NCBI RefSeq assembly: GCF_006443095.1
Contig: NZ_VFWZ01000011.1
Location: 62,001 to 126,000, forward strand
From: Aquimarina algicola
GTDB taxonomy: Bacteria > Bacteroidota > Bacteroidia > Flavobacteriales > Flavobacteriaceae
DNA length: 64,000 nt
Direction of reading: 5' to 3'
In this document: one piece after another, positions 17,020-25,323 of the stretch
Layout of the letters: each line of letters begins with the position of its first letter
Position numbering within the stretch: position 1 is the stretch's first letter
Made by a program: the position numbers and the translations under genes
Notes under the pieces: generated by a model
The model's input: only the letters and a program-made list of their open reading frames with translations
Database searches by the model: none
What the model was told of the DNA's origin: nothing

Positions 17020-18099
17020 ATGTATGAGATGAAAAGCTATTTTTTGCTATCGATATTTACGCTATTGTGTTTCATAAAAGTAGAAAATGCTGTTTCACAA
17101 AAAAAGATCGCCTCACAAATAACCTATGTATGTCCTCCATGTAACAGAAAGTGCGACCATCTAACTTTTGATAAACCTGGTATCTGTATGCATTGTAATA
17201 TGAAATTAGTTGATAAATCCACACTAAAAGACCACCCTAAGCCTAATAGAACAAAAGTAGGCTTCTACCTACAATCCGGAGTAGAAATTCTTGATTTTGC
17301 AGGACCCATGGAAGTATTTGCATATGCCGGTTATGATGTATTTACAATCTCTAAAACCAAAGAACCTATTTATGCACAAGGAATTCTTACAGTAATACCT
17401 GATTATGATTTATCAGATGCTCCACAAGCTGATATCTTAGTATTTTTTGGTGGTAATGCCGTACTTCCTTCCAAAGACAAAGAACTTATTACATGGATTA
17501 GATCTCAAAACAATACCAAATATTACTTCTCTGTCTGTAGTGGTGCTTTAATACTAGCAGAAGCAGGAATATTAGACAACCAAAAAGCAACCACATTTAG
17601 ATATACCATAGAAGCATTAAAAAATTTCAAAAAGATAAACGTGTTACCAAATGTTAGATATGTTGATAATGGTAAAACAATCACTACCGCAGGAGTTTCT
17701 GCAGGCATAGATGGCGCTTTACACATGATTGCAAAATTAGAAGGCTTAACCGCTGCAGTAGAAACTGCATTTTATATGGAATATGAATGGACGCCTAATA
17801 AAGGAATCATTCTGGGATCAGACAATCCGTATCATAACATTAATAATGTCAGCATCTTAAAAGACTACAAAGGCAAGTTCAAATCAAATCAAAATCAAAC
17901 ATACGAACTAGTATTAGATCCGATAATCAATACATTATTTATAATCATAAATAACGAAAAACATCCTGTTTTCTACATCGAAAAAAATCGGTTTTTTTTA
18001 CCCTTTACAGCTAATTTTTTAGTATTCGAAAGAGACAAAAACGATGTGATCACGGGACTCAAAAACACCGCACACAGCAATTTATTTATCAAACAATAG
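17020..18099 (+). CDS. Exported DJ-1/PfpI protein with Cys-rich metal-binding segment
   Basis: The 359-residue protein has a signal peptide (about 1-26), then a short Cys-rich segment (C38, C41, C45, C56, C59; VCPPCNRKC and GICMHCNMKLVD) resembling the heavy-metal-binding domain of efflux proteins. A DJ-1/PfpI domain follows (about 78-260, elbow Cys173 in SVCSGALILAEAG) and a C-terminal beta region of about 80 residues. An exported DJ-1 protein fused to a metal-binding segment is unusual. ATG at 17020 and 17029 are both possible. It lies 11 bases upstream of another exported DJ-1 gene, so they are co-transcribed. The substrate is unknown. Confidence 0.82.
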   Translation: MYEMKSYFLLSIFTLLCFIKVENAVSQKKIASQITYVCPPCNRKCDHLTFDKPGICMHCNMKLVDKSTLKDHPKPNRTKVGFYLQSGVEILDFAGPMEVFAYAGYDVFTISKTKEPIYAQGILTVIPDYDLSDAPQADILVFFGGNAVLPSKDKELITWIRSQNNTKYYFSVCSGALILAEAGILDNQKATTFRYTIEALKNFKKINVLPNVRYVDNGKTITTAGVSAGIDGALHMIAKLEGLTAAVETAFYMEYEWTPNKGIILGSDNPYHNINNVSILKDYKGKFKSNQNQTYELVLDPIINTLFIIINNEKHPVFYIEKNRFFLPFTANFLVFERDKNDVITGLKNTAHSNLFIKQ

Positions 18100-18110
18100 T
18101 ATAAGTCAAA

Positions 18111-19370
18111 ATGAAAAAATTACTTCTTATCTTATGTATATTATCGCAACCCATAGTAACGGCTCAAAAAATAAGTAAAAAAAATAATATTAATAATATT
18201 GCTATTTTTTTACAAGACAATGTAGAAATCTTGGATTTTGCAGGACCATTGGAAGTATTTTTAGTAGCTGGGTTTAATGTTTATACTGTTGCAGAAACTA
18301 GCGATCCTCTACTTGCAATGCATTCTCTCAAAGTTATACCTGATTATGCTATTGAGAATGCTCCCATACCTGATATTGTCGTTTTTGTTGGAGGAGGAGA
18401 TATTGGACTATCAAAAAAAAAGAGTATAAAAGATTGGGTAGAAACAGTAGTACAAAAAACAGAATTACAGCTTACAGTATGCACAGGCGCTTTTTTTCTT
18501 GCAGAAATAGGCGCACTTGATCATAAAGTTGCAACAACATATCACCAATCAATAAGTCACCTAAAAAATACATTTCCAAAAATTGATGTAAGAGACAATA
18601 TTCGTTTTGTAGATAACGGAAAAGTAATCACAACCGCTGGGATTTCTGCTGGAATTGATGGGGCTTTACACCTTGTATCTAAGCTAAAAGGAGAGAAATA
18701 TGCAACCAAAGTTGCAAGTTTGATGGAGTACGACAAGTGGATCCCCGAAGAAGGGCTTATTATCAAAAATGACTTTATTTCTAAAATTGAAAAGTATGGA
18801 TTTGAACATATATTAACAGAAAAAAATAACGATATATTATATCCGGGAGAAATACTAAACTTGGCAGAACAATTCAATAAAACAGGAAACTACAAAGAGG
18901 CAGAAAGAGGAATCAAAATAGTTATAAATCAATCTAAAAATCCTGGTATAGAGCTTTATGAATATCTGAGAGAAAACTATAAACTACAACAAAAAAGCGT
19001 TCCTATAACTAGTACAGACTTTATTGATAGTATTAAAAAGAATGGAATACAAAAGGCAAAAAAAATGTACAATGAAGTTAAAAAAGAATTCATAGATTGG
19101 GTGTTTGTAGATGCAGAAGATATGATCTCATTAGCATACACTGATTATTACCTAAAAGGTAAACTTTCTGAAGCCAAAGAGATTCAAACTTTCACAAAAG
19201 AAATATTTCCGGATGATGCATACGTTACATATGTTTTGGGAGTATATCATGAGAAAGACAATGACATTACAAAAGCAATTGATTTGTATAAAAAAGCGCT
19301 TCAAATAGATCCTAATTTTGTGATGGCAAAAGATAAACTCAAAAGCTTAGAAAAAACTAGTAAAATATAA
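18111..19370 (+). CDS. Exported DJ-1/PfpI protein with C-terminal TPR region
   Basis: The 419-residue protein has a signal peptide (cut near TAQ, residue 19), a DJ-1/PfpI domain (about 27-215, elbow Cys124 in TVCTGAFFLAEIG) and a helical C-terminus with at least one clear TPR (DDAYVTYVLGVYHEKDND...AIDLYKKALQIDPNF, about 372-410). It is a paralogue of the preceding gene without the metal-binding segment. The TPR suggests a protein partner in the periplasm. A terminator lies 44 bases after the stop. Confidence 0.85.
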   Translation: MKKLLLILCILSQPIVTAQKISKKNNINNIAIFLQDNVEILDFAGPLEVFLVAGFNVYTVAETSDPLLAMHSLKVIPDYAIENAPIPDIVVFVGGGDIGLSKKKSIKDWVETVVQKTELQLTVCTGAFFLAEIGALDHKVATTYHQSISHLKNTFPKIDVRDNIRFVDNGKVITTAGISAGIDGALHLVSKLKGEKYATKVASLMEYDKWIPEEGLIIKNDFISKIEKYGFEHILTEKNNDILYPGEILNLAEQFNKTGNYKEAERGIKIVINQSKNPGIELYEYLRENYKLQQKSVPITSTDFIDSIKKNGIQKAKKMYNEVKKEFIDWVFVDAEDMISLAYTDYYLKGKLSEAKEIQTFTKEIFPDDAYVTYVLGVYHEKDNDITKAIDLYKKALQIDPNFVMAKDKLKSLEKTSKI

Positions 19371-19413
19371 CATCTAGTTTATTATTTTTAATAGGTTTAT
19401 GTTCAAAAAATAT

Positions 19414-19451
19414 AAAACACGGTCTTATAAATAAGATCGTGTTTTGTTTTT
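19414..19451 (+). terminator. Terminator after the DJ-1 gene pair
   Basis: AAAACACGGTCTTA pairs with TAAGATCGTGTTTT (one G-T) around a four-base loop, followed by GTTTTT. Confidence 0.85.
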
Positions 19452-19585
19452 CTGATATCTTTATAAAAATCTTTTAGTAAAAAAGTATTACTTTTTCTAC
19501 TGGTTTCTTGGTATTTTTAATTCTACATTTTTTGATCATTTACAATCTTAATACTTTAGTTCTTAATAATATATCATTTTTATCA

Positions 19586-21586
19586 ATGTCTATTCTAAAA
19601 AAATGTTTGCCTTTTATATTTGCTTGTTCTTTTGTATATGCGCAACAAACGAAAGAAAAAAGATTAGACAGTCTACACAGTATCATACAAAATGTAGAAA
19701 ACGATATTTACAAAAGTGATATTTATAGTGAATTAGCAATAACATATTCGGGTATAGATTCTTCAAAAGCTGTAGAATATGCTCAAAAAGCTTTGCAGAT
19801 AGCTCAAAAAGAAAATAAATTATATAATATAAGTAAAGCAAATTTTGCTTTTGGAGGGATATATTTGGATTATGATAGACCCCAAGACGCATTACAATAC
19901 TATCAAAAATCAAAGGAACAGCTTGAAAAATTAATTGCTACAGATTCTTTGGACAAATACTTACGACTTTGGGTAAGAGCAACTTTTAATATAGGTGTCA
20001 CATATAGTCGCCAGGGGTCGCTTGAACAACAAATAAAACATACTCAAGAAATAACTCCTCTTGCCGAAAAGCTTGAATTTGATTCTATCTTAGGAAAAGC
20101 CAACACTAATTTGGGGATCGCTTTTTTAAACTTAGGACAATATGAAAAATCATATCAATACTTTATCAAAAGTGAACCATACTATAAAAAAACTAGAGAC
20201 TACAATGCATTGATATATGATCGATTGGTTTTTGCGGCCTGTCTTCAGGAATTGGATTCATTATCGGCTATGAAAAAAGTATTAGACACTACTAAAACAT
20301 ATCTAAAAAAGACTCCAAATGCTCTAGAGTGGCAGATGTATTATTTAATTAATGGCAAATATCATACTGCAAAAAAAGAGTATCGCAAGGCTATTGCGAA
20401 CTATGATCAATCGCAAAAACGTATTATACACAACAAGACTTTTGGAAATCTAGATCAACTCTATCTAGGCTATTATGAAGCGTATAAAGGGTTAAAAGAT
20501 GATAAACAAGCCAAAAAGTTTTTGATCTCATATCTAGAAAGATCTAAAAAAAATGATCAAAACCTTAGGACTCTTGATATTCTAAAAGATCTTGCTGCAT
20601 ATGAAACCAAAGAAGGAAATTTTGAACAAGCAAATTATTACCTTAACCAACATATCAAAATAAATGATAGTATACAAACTGTAGAAGTTCTTAAAAAAAT
20701 TAATCAGTTAGAAGCACAATACAGGACAGAAAAAAAAGAACGAGAAATTTTAGAACTCAAAAATAAAAATAATAGCGCCGAACTTTCACTTCAAAAAAGT
20801 AAAGCGCAACGCTATTTCTTAATACTAGTGATTGGATCTTTGATTTTTGTAATTATAATAGGATATTTTGTGTATCGAAACCGGCAACGCAAAACACAAA
20901 TCAATACGCAACGATATGACCAACAAATCCAAAAGTTAAAATTTCAACAAGAATCCAAAGTTTATGCTGCAATATTAGAAGGGCAAGAGAAAGAAAGAAA
21001 AAGATTGGCTGTAGATTTACATGATGGATTAGCAGGTCGATTATCAGCAACTAGTATACAATTAAAAGAATTAGCAAAATCTTGCGAGACGACAAACATA
21101 ATTTTTGATCAAGTACATGTTGCAGCAAAAAATATTGATGATTCTCTATCCGAATTACGAAACATAGCACGCCATCTCATGCCTGAAACCTTATTTCAAT
21201 ACGGATTAAAGGCTGCTGTAGAAGATTATTGTTTGAGTATTAGCGATCCTAAGCAAAATACCAAGTTCATTCTACAGTTTTATGAGTCTAAAATCGAATT
21301 AAAAGACACTACGTTACTTACTGTCTACAGAATCATACAAGAACTAATTAATAATGCAATAAAACATGCTAATCCCAACGAAGTATTAATCCAATACATT
21401 ATAGAAAGTGAAAAAATTAGTATTACAATTGAAGACGATGGGATCGGTTTTATCGAAGATAATGTAAAAACAAGAGGAATAGGGCTAAATAGTGTAAGAA
21501 CAAGAGTAGCTTACCTAAATGGAAGTATCGAATTTTATTCAACACCAAATGAAGGAACAAATGCGCACATCGAAATACCAATTTAA
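19586..21586 (+). CDS. TPR sensor histidine kinase, HisKA_3 type
   Basis: The 666-residue protein has a signal peptide (ending YAQQ), TPR repeats (about 55-385), a coiled coil, one membrane helix (about 410-430), a HisKA_3 domain with phospho-acceptor His479 (RLAVDLHDG) and a C-terminal ATPase domain (N-box ELINNAIKHA; GIGFIED; TRGIGLNSVRTRV). This is the usual Bacteroidota partner of NarL-type regulators. ATG 19586 is chosen because it begins a proper signal peptide. The next gene overlaps its 3' end and encodes the cognate regulator. Confidence 0.92.
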   Translation: MSILKKCLPFIFACSFVYAQQTKEKRLDSLHSIIQNVENDIYKSDIYSELAITYSGIDSSKAVEYAQKALQIAQKENKLYNISKANFAFGGIYLDYDRPQDALQYYQKSKEQLEKLIATDSLDKYLRLWVRATFNIGVTYSRQGSLEQQIKHTQEITPLAEKLEFDSILGKANTNLGIAFLNLGQYEKSYQYFIKSEPYYKKTRDYNALIYDRLVFAACLQELDSLSAMKKVLDTTKTYLKKTPNALEWQMYYLINGKYHTAKKEYRKAIANYDQSQKRIIHNKTFGNLDQLYLGYYEAYKGLKDDKQAKKFLISYLERSKKNDQNLRTLDILKDLAAYETKEGNFEQANYYLNQHIKINDSIQTVEVLKKINQLEAQYRTEKKEREILELKNKNNSAELSLQKSKAQRYFLILVIGSLIFVIIIGYFVYRNRQRKTQINTQRYDQQIQKLKFQQESKVYAAILEGQEKERKRLAVDLHDGLAGRLSATSIQLKELAKSCETTNIIFDQVHVAAKNIDDSLSELRNIARHLMPETLFQYGLKAAVEDYCLSISDPKQNTKFILQFYESKIELKDTTLLTVYRIIQELINNAIKHANPNEVLIQYIIESEKISITIEDDGIGFIEDNVKTRGIGLNSVRTRVAYLNGSIEFYSTPNEGTNAHIEIPI

Positions 21587-22226
21587 AGATGAAAAACAGT
21601 CTAAAATCAAAGTAATGATTGTAGATGATCATACTTTAGTTCTGGAAGGATTGAGGTCATTATTAGTCACAAATCAAGACATTGATGTTGTAGCAAGCTT
21701 TACTACCGGTGAAGAAGCATTGGCATTTTTATCATCTAGTACGGTAGATATTGTTTTATTAGATATTAATTTATCCGACACTAGCGGAATTGATGTTTGC
21801 CATACTATTTTTCAAAAATATCATAATATAAAAGTGATTGGTTTAAGCACTTATAATGATAGAAGTATTATTAATCAAATGATCACTAATGGTGCTAAAG
21901 GTTATTTATTAAAAAATGTAAACTCTGATGAGTTAATAAAAGCAATTACTACTGTTTATCAAAATGGAAACTATTATGGTATAGAAATACAAAAAACGAT
22001 GGCGAATACTATTTTTAGTACTCTAGATGATACCCCTAGGTTAACAAAAAGAGAAAAACAAATCATAACACATATTGCAGAAGGGAAAACTACAAATCAA
22101 ATTGCCGAAGAACTATTTATAAGTCCGCTAACGGTCGAAACACATCGTAGAAATATAATGAAAAAAATGAATGTTTCTAATGTTGCCTCATTAATCAAAA
22201 TAGCTATCGAAAAAATGCTCATTTAA
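21561..22226 (+). CDS. NarL/FixJ-family response regulator
   Basis: The protein has 221 residues from the ATG at 21561; in-frame ATGs at 21519 and 21549 are alternatives. GAAGGA just before 21561 favours it, and it overlaps the kinase gene by 26 bases. It has a receiver domain (phospho-acceptor D68 in VLLDINLSD; LLKNV lysine) and a C-terminal LuxR-type HTH (about 155-220; TKREKQIITHIAEGKTTNQIAEEL). It is the partner of the kinase encoded just upstream. Targets are unknown. Confidence 0.93.
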   Translation: MRTSKYQFKDEKQSKIKVMIVDDHTLVLEGLRSLLVTNQDIDVVASFTTGEEALAFLSSSTVDIVLLDINLSDTSGIDVCHTIFQKYHNIKVIGLSTYNDRSIINQMITNGAKGYLLKNVNSDELIKAITTVYQNGNYYGIEIQKTMANTIFSTLDDTPRLTKREKQIITHIAEGKTTNQIAEELFISPLTVETHRRNIMKKMNVSNVASLIKIAIEKMLI

Positions 22227-22337
22227 CTCAAAAAAACCTTCCAAGGCCAGGAAAATAAATCTATAACATAAATCAATAGCAAAGTGTAGCAGTATACTTT
22301 GCAAGCAACACCTTTGCTTAATCTTAAACAAAAAATC

Positions 22338-24002
22338 ATGAAAAATTTAGTAATTATCTTACTCCTACCTTTGTTTTTTGCCTGTAAATCAGATGATGAT
22401 ACGAATACAAATAATCCTGATGGAGGTGAAATCACAGGTGAATCTTCTTACAACCCTGATCTAGTACCTCCTCCAGCAAATCCATTGCCGAATTTATTAA
22501 AAAATGCTAGTTTTGAAAGTGATGATGCCTGGATAGTATGTGGAGATGCCAAAATACAAGAGCTCCCTGATGCAAAAGAAGGTCAAAGAGTTGTAAAACT
22601 TAGCAATACCAGTATTTGTGATCAAGCAGATCAACCGTTTTTTACAAATCGTACTGCAATTCTCATACAGACACTAGATATACAAGAATTGCCAGAGTTA
22701 CTTACGGTTTCATTTTGGATTAAAAGCGACACAACAATTCCAGAAGATGCATTAAGACTATTTATTACTAATGAGCCAGATAGTTTTTTCAATAGTTTGG
22801 CAGGAGGGGATTCTTTAGTAAAATATTTTAGCGAAGAAAGCATAAATAATGAGTGGTCTAGAATAAAAATGTACTATCAAAAAGAAGACAACCCACTCTT
22901 TATAAGCAATCAAGGAACATTATCTGTTGTTTTTCAATTAGAGCCCTCTAAATCATATAATGAAAATATAACTATTTATCTCGATCAAATAAAAGTATCA
23001 GATGGTACCGAAAGTTTTACACAACCAGATAAGATGCCAGAAGGACTAGTTAACTATCAAGGAGATAGTAAAATCTTATTTCTAAATACAACATCAGATG
23101 CTGTTTCTTCTATGAACCCTAATGGAAGTAATGTTATAAATCATACTCAAATACCAACTGAATTTCTTGTTGGTATTCCGCAATGGCTTGATAATGATCA
23201 AATTACAGTACAACAAAAAACATTTAACCCAGCCAATCCATCAAGCACAAATATAATTCCTGCTTCGGGAACAGATGTTTTTAAGTATACTATAAATAGT
23301 GATCAAAACGAAATGATCTATCAAACTGTAGGTGATCCGGGATTTTTTAGAGTTCCTAACGATCCTGAAAATAAGGAAGCTATAGATATAGAAGTACGAA
23401 GAAATGCTTGGGATACGTCAAGAAACAGAGGTGCACTTACTATCTGCGGAAGAAGTAGATTGGACCTCTTTACATCTGATGATATTTGCAATATCGTAAT
23501 CGTTGATACAAATAATTTTGAAGAAATTGCCAAAATAGAGAAAGGGTTTAACCCTGTATGGTCTTCTACGGGAAGGCTTGCCTATTATTATGAAAATTCA
23601 ATCTTTGTAGCCACCATTAATGGAAATGACGTTACTGTCACCAAAGTCTATGAAAATACCTCTATAAGTGGATTATTACAAGAGGTAGACTGGTCACCAG
23701 ACGGAAAAGAAATTCTTTTTGCCGAAAAAGGGAATGGTGCCAACATCAATAATGGTGAATTAAGTACTTTTTATACTATAAAAACATTAAACACTGAAAC
23801 GAATAAAGTGACTCCTCTATTAGCCATTGATCACGGTCAGCTTAGAACAAACCTTTCCTGGTCACCAGATGGTAATTACATATTATATTCTTTAACCAAA
23901 AATTCTGAAAAAACAGAAATATGGTGGTTTGAAGTATCCAGCAAAAAAACTGGGCCGTTGACCAATACGATAAATGCTTTTTCCGGATATTGGAAAAAGT
24001 AA
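22338..24002 (+). CDS. Lipoprotein with carbohydrate-binding-like and TolB-type propeller regions
   Basis: The 554-residue protein has a lipoprotein signal peptide with lipobox FFAC (Cys16) and a Ser/Asp-rich linker. A jelly-roll-like domain follows (about 47-225; NLLKNASFES...W opening typical of CBM or discoidin-like domains), then a WD40/TolB-like beta-propeller (about 240-550; two clear blades at EVDWSPDGKEILFAE and LSWSPDGNYILYSL). It is probably on the cell surface or in the periplasm. It directly follows the two-component pair and may be its target or sensor partner. The ATG at 22338 is preferred over one at 22299 because it begins the signal peptide. Confidence 0.82.
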   Translation: MKNLVIILLLPLFFACKSDDDTNTNNPDGGEITGESSYNPDLVPPPANPLPNLLKNASFESDDAWIVCGDAKIQELPDAKEGQRVVKLSNTSICDQADQPFFTNRTAILIQTLDIQELPELLTVSFWIKSDTTIPEDALRLFITNEPDSFFNSLAGGDSLVKYFSEESINNEWSRIKMYYQKEDNPLFISNQGTLSVVFQLEPSKSYNENITIYLDQIKVSDGTESFTQPDKMPEGLVNYQGDSKILFLNTTSDAVSSMNPNGSNVINHTQIPTEFLVGIPQWLDNDQITVQQKTFNPANPSSTNIIPASGTDVFKYTINSDQNEMIYQTVGDPGFFRVPNDPENKEAIDIEVRRNAWDTSRNRGALTICGRSRLDLFTSDDICNIVIVDTNNFEEIAKIEKGFNPVWSSTGRLAYYYENSIFVATINGNDVTVTKVYENTSISGLLQEVDWSPDGKEILFAEKGNGANINNGELSTFYTIKTLNTETNKVTPLLAIDHGQLRTNLSWSPDGNYILYSLTKNSEKTEIWWFEVSSKKTGPLTNTINAFSGYWKK

Positions 24003-24021
24003 TATCACAATTTTTAACTTC

Positions 24022-24055
24022 AAAAAAAACCTGCGATCGAATTGCAGGTTTTTTT
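24022..24055 (+). terminator. Terminator after the propeller lipoprotein
   Basis: AACCTGC/GCAGGTT stem with A-rich left flank and seven T on the right; the loop holds GATCGAATT. Confidence 0.85.
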
Positions 24056-24110
24056 GATCATCATAATAAAACCTAAAACTTCAAAATTTTTCTAGTAAGA
24101 GTGAATACAA

Positions 24111-24614
24111 TCATATTATATTTTGAGATAACTGTTTTTGAGAAAAATGCTCTTTAATATCAGAAAGAATTTTATTCTGAGAATCGTCATCCTTTTCATA
24201 TTTCACAGAATAATCCAAATAAGTAGCTACTGCTCTTTTAAGTTCACGTTCTATCCCAGCGCAATCGTAGTCTAACAAGTATAAAAGATAGTAAATAGTT
24301 CTCTTGAACATATCACCTGCTTTTTCTAGTAATTTTAGCTCTATATAAGTATAGGCAATATTATTACAAGATATGATGTAGAGTTGTATAAAAGGTATTT
24401 TACCCTGAATACATTCACTCTTATAATTATTCAAAATTTCTGCTTGTCTAAGAGCATTTTTATAGTTATTTAAAGCTTCTTTAAATTTATGTTGCTCAAA
24501 AAGTGTATTGGCATCTACGGTAATTGTTTTCCACAAACGTTCTGTTTTATAAATTATATTCTCTCGAGATCCCTTGTCTAAATACACGTTTGAAAATTCA
24601 TTTGAAACACTCAT
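24111..24614 (-). CDS. TPR-like helical protein
   Basis: The 167-residue, all-helical soluble protein has a TPR-like unit (ANTLFEQHKFKEALNNYKNALRQAE, about 36-60) and a second helical pair (CNNIAYTYIELKLLEKAGDMFKRTIYYL, about 82-110). It has no signal peptide. Transcribed with a 55-residue helical protein whose stop is 6 bases upstream. Similar small TPR proteins occur near Bacteroidota type VI loci, but the T6SS here starts 3 kb away beyond a TonB receptor gene, so that link is uncertain. Confidence 0.75.
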   Translation of the reverse strand: MSVSNEFSNVYLDKGSRENIIYKTERLWKTITVDANTLFEQHKFKEALNNYKNALRQAEILNNYKSECIQGKIPFIQLYIISCNNIAYTYIELKLLEKAGDMFKRTIYYLLYLLDYDCAGIERELKRAVATYLDYSVKYEKDDDSQNKILSDIKEHFSQKQLSQNII

Positions 24615-24620
24615 ACTTTC

Positions 24621-24788
24621 TCAGGTATATTTTTTGAGTTTTAGAATTTTTATAGCCTTTTTAATCTGAGTAATCTTAGATAATTCAGCAACAGCTTTTT
24701 TCATATCTTCTTTCATTAGATTATTAGCCCTAACTTTATTATTTATATGTTTTTTCTCTTCTTCCAAAATCTTAATTACTTCTTCCAT
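24621..24788 (-). CDS. Small helical protein, 55 residues
   Basis: The frame starts MEEVIKILEEEKKHINNKVR and ends KAIKILKLKKYT. It is highly charged and should form a coiled coil. It is the first gene of the unit with the TPR gene, 6 bases apart, and its upstream region contains a cluster of TTAGTT/AACTAA palindromes. The tight spacing and helical composition support it as a real gene. Function unknown. Confidence 0.65.
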   Translation of the reverse strand: MEEVIKILEEEKKHINNKVRANNLMKEDMKKAVAELSKITQIKKAIKILKLKKYT

Positions 24789-24807
24789 AAAACCTTAATT
24801 TAAAAAA

Positions 24808-24900
24808 TTAGTTTTTCAAAACTAAAAAAGTTAGCTTAAACTAACAAAAAATATTAGTTAAATCAATTTTTTCAAAATTACGTTATAGCTTTAACTAATT
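24808..24900. promoter_or_regulatory. Cluster of TTAGTT/AACTAA palindromes between divergent genes
   Basis: Three inverted repeats occur in 93 bases: TTAGTTTT-TC-AAAACTAA (24808-24825), GTTAG-CTTAAA-CTAAC (24830-24845) and TTAGTTAAA...TTTAACTAA (24853-24861 and 24892-24900). They lie between the TPR pair (-) and the DUF6660-TonB pair (+), a natural place for operators controlling both. Confidence 0.5.
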
Positions 24901-24929
24901 TATATTTCAAATTAATATACTTTTTCATT

Positions 24930-24937
24930 TATCTTTG
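24930..24937 (+). promoter_or_regulatory. -7 box (TATCTTTG) immediately before the DUF6660-like gene
   Basis: TATCTTTG fits TAnnTTTG and is only four bases before the ATG at 24942. Transcription would start at or just after the ATG, so the mRNA may be nearly leaderless, or another promoter may be used. Confidence 0.5.
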
Positions 24938-24941
24938 TATT

Positions 24942-25256
24942 ATGAACTTTTTTGCAGTAATATTATCAATTTACTTCCTTGCATTGAATTTTATTCCATG
25001 TAATGATACTCATCCTGATGATGATATTGTTGTAGAAATTTCAATTGGTGATAATGCAGAACATGATCATTGTGGTCTTGAATTATGTTCGCCTTTTTGT
25101 AATTGTCATTGTTGTCATATTCATGCCACCTATTTCGAAATGAAAAGTCATCATTTTGTAATAAGAGAAGCAAATACATTATCTATTTCTTATCATGAAA
25201 ATACAATTGAAGATTTAGTTTATGGCATTCTTCAACCTCCCCGGTATATTGGCTAG
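24942..25256 (+). CDS. DUF6660-like exported Cys/His-rich protein
   Basis: The 104-residue protein has a signal peptide ending near residue 19 (FIPC) and a Cys/His cluster (EHDHCGLELCSPFCNCHCCHIHA), then a C-terminal QPPRYIG. Small proteins of this pattern are encoded just upstream of TonB receptors in Bacteroidota, and the cluster could bind copper or another soft metal in the periplasm. The metal is inferred from composition, not shown. Confidence 0.75.
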   Translation: MNFFAVILSIYFLALNFIPCNDTHPDDDIVVEISIGDNAEHDHCGLELCSPFCNCHCCHIHATYFEMKSHHFVIREANTLSISYHENTIEDLVYGILQPPRYIG

Positions 25257-25323
25257 TATCAAAAGAAAGTAGCCTTACTTTCAAACAACCACATTTATAG
25301 TCAATTACAAAATTTAAAATCAA

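Noticed and set aside
21519..21560. Longer start for the NarL-type regulator at 21519
   Set aside because: It would overlap the kinase gene by 68 bases and add residues before the receiver fold; the ATG at 21561 has a GAAGGA just upstream and gives a normal length. Not fully excluded.
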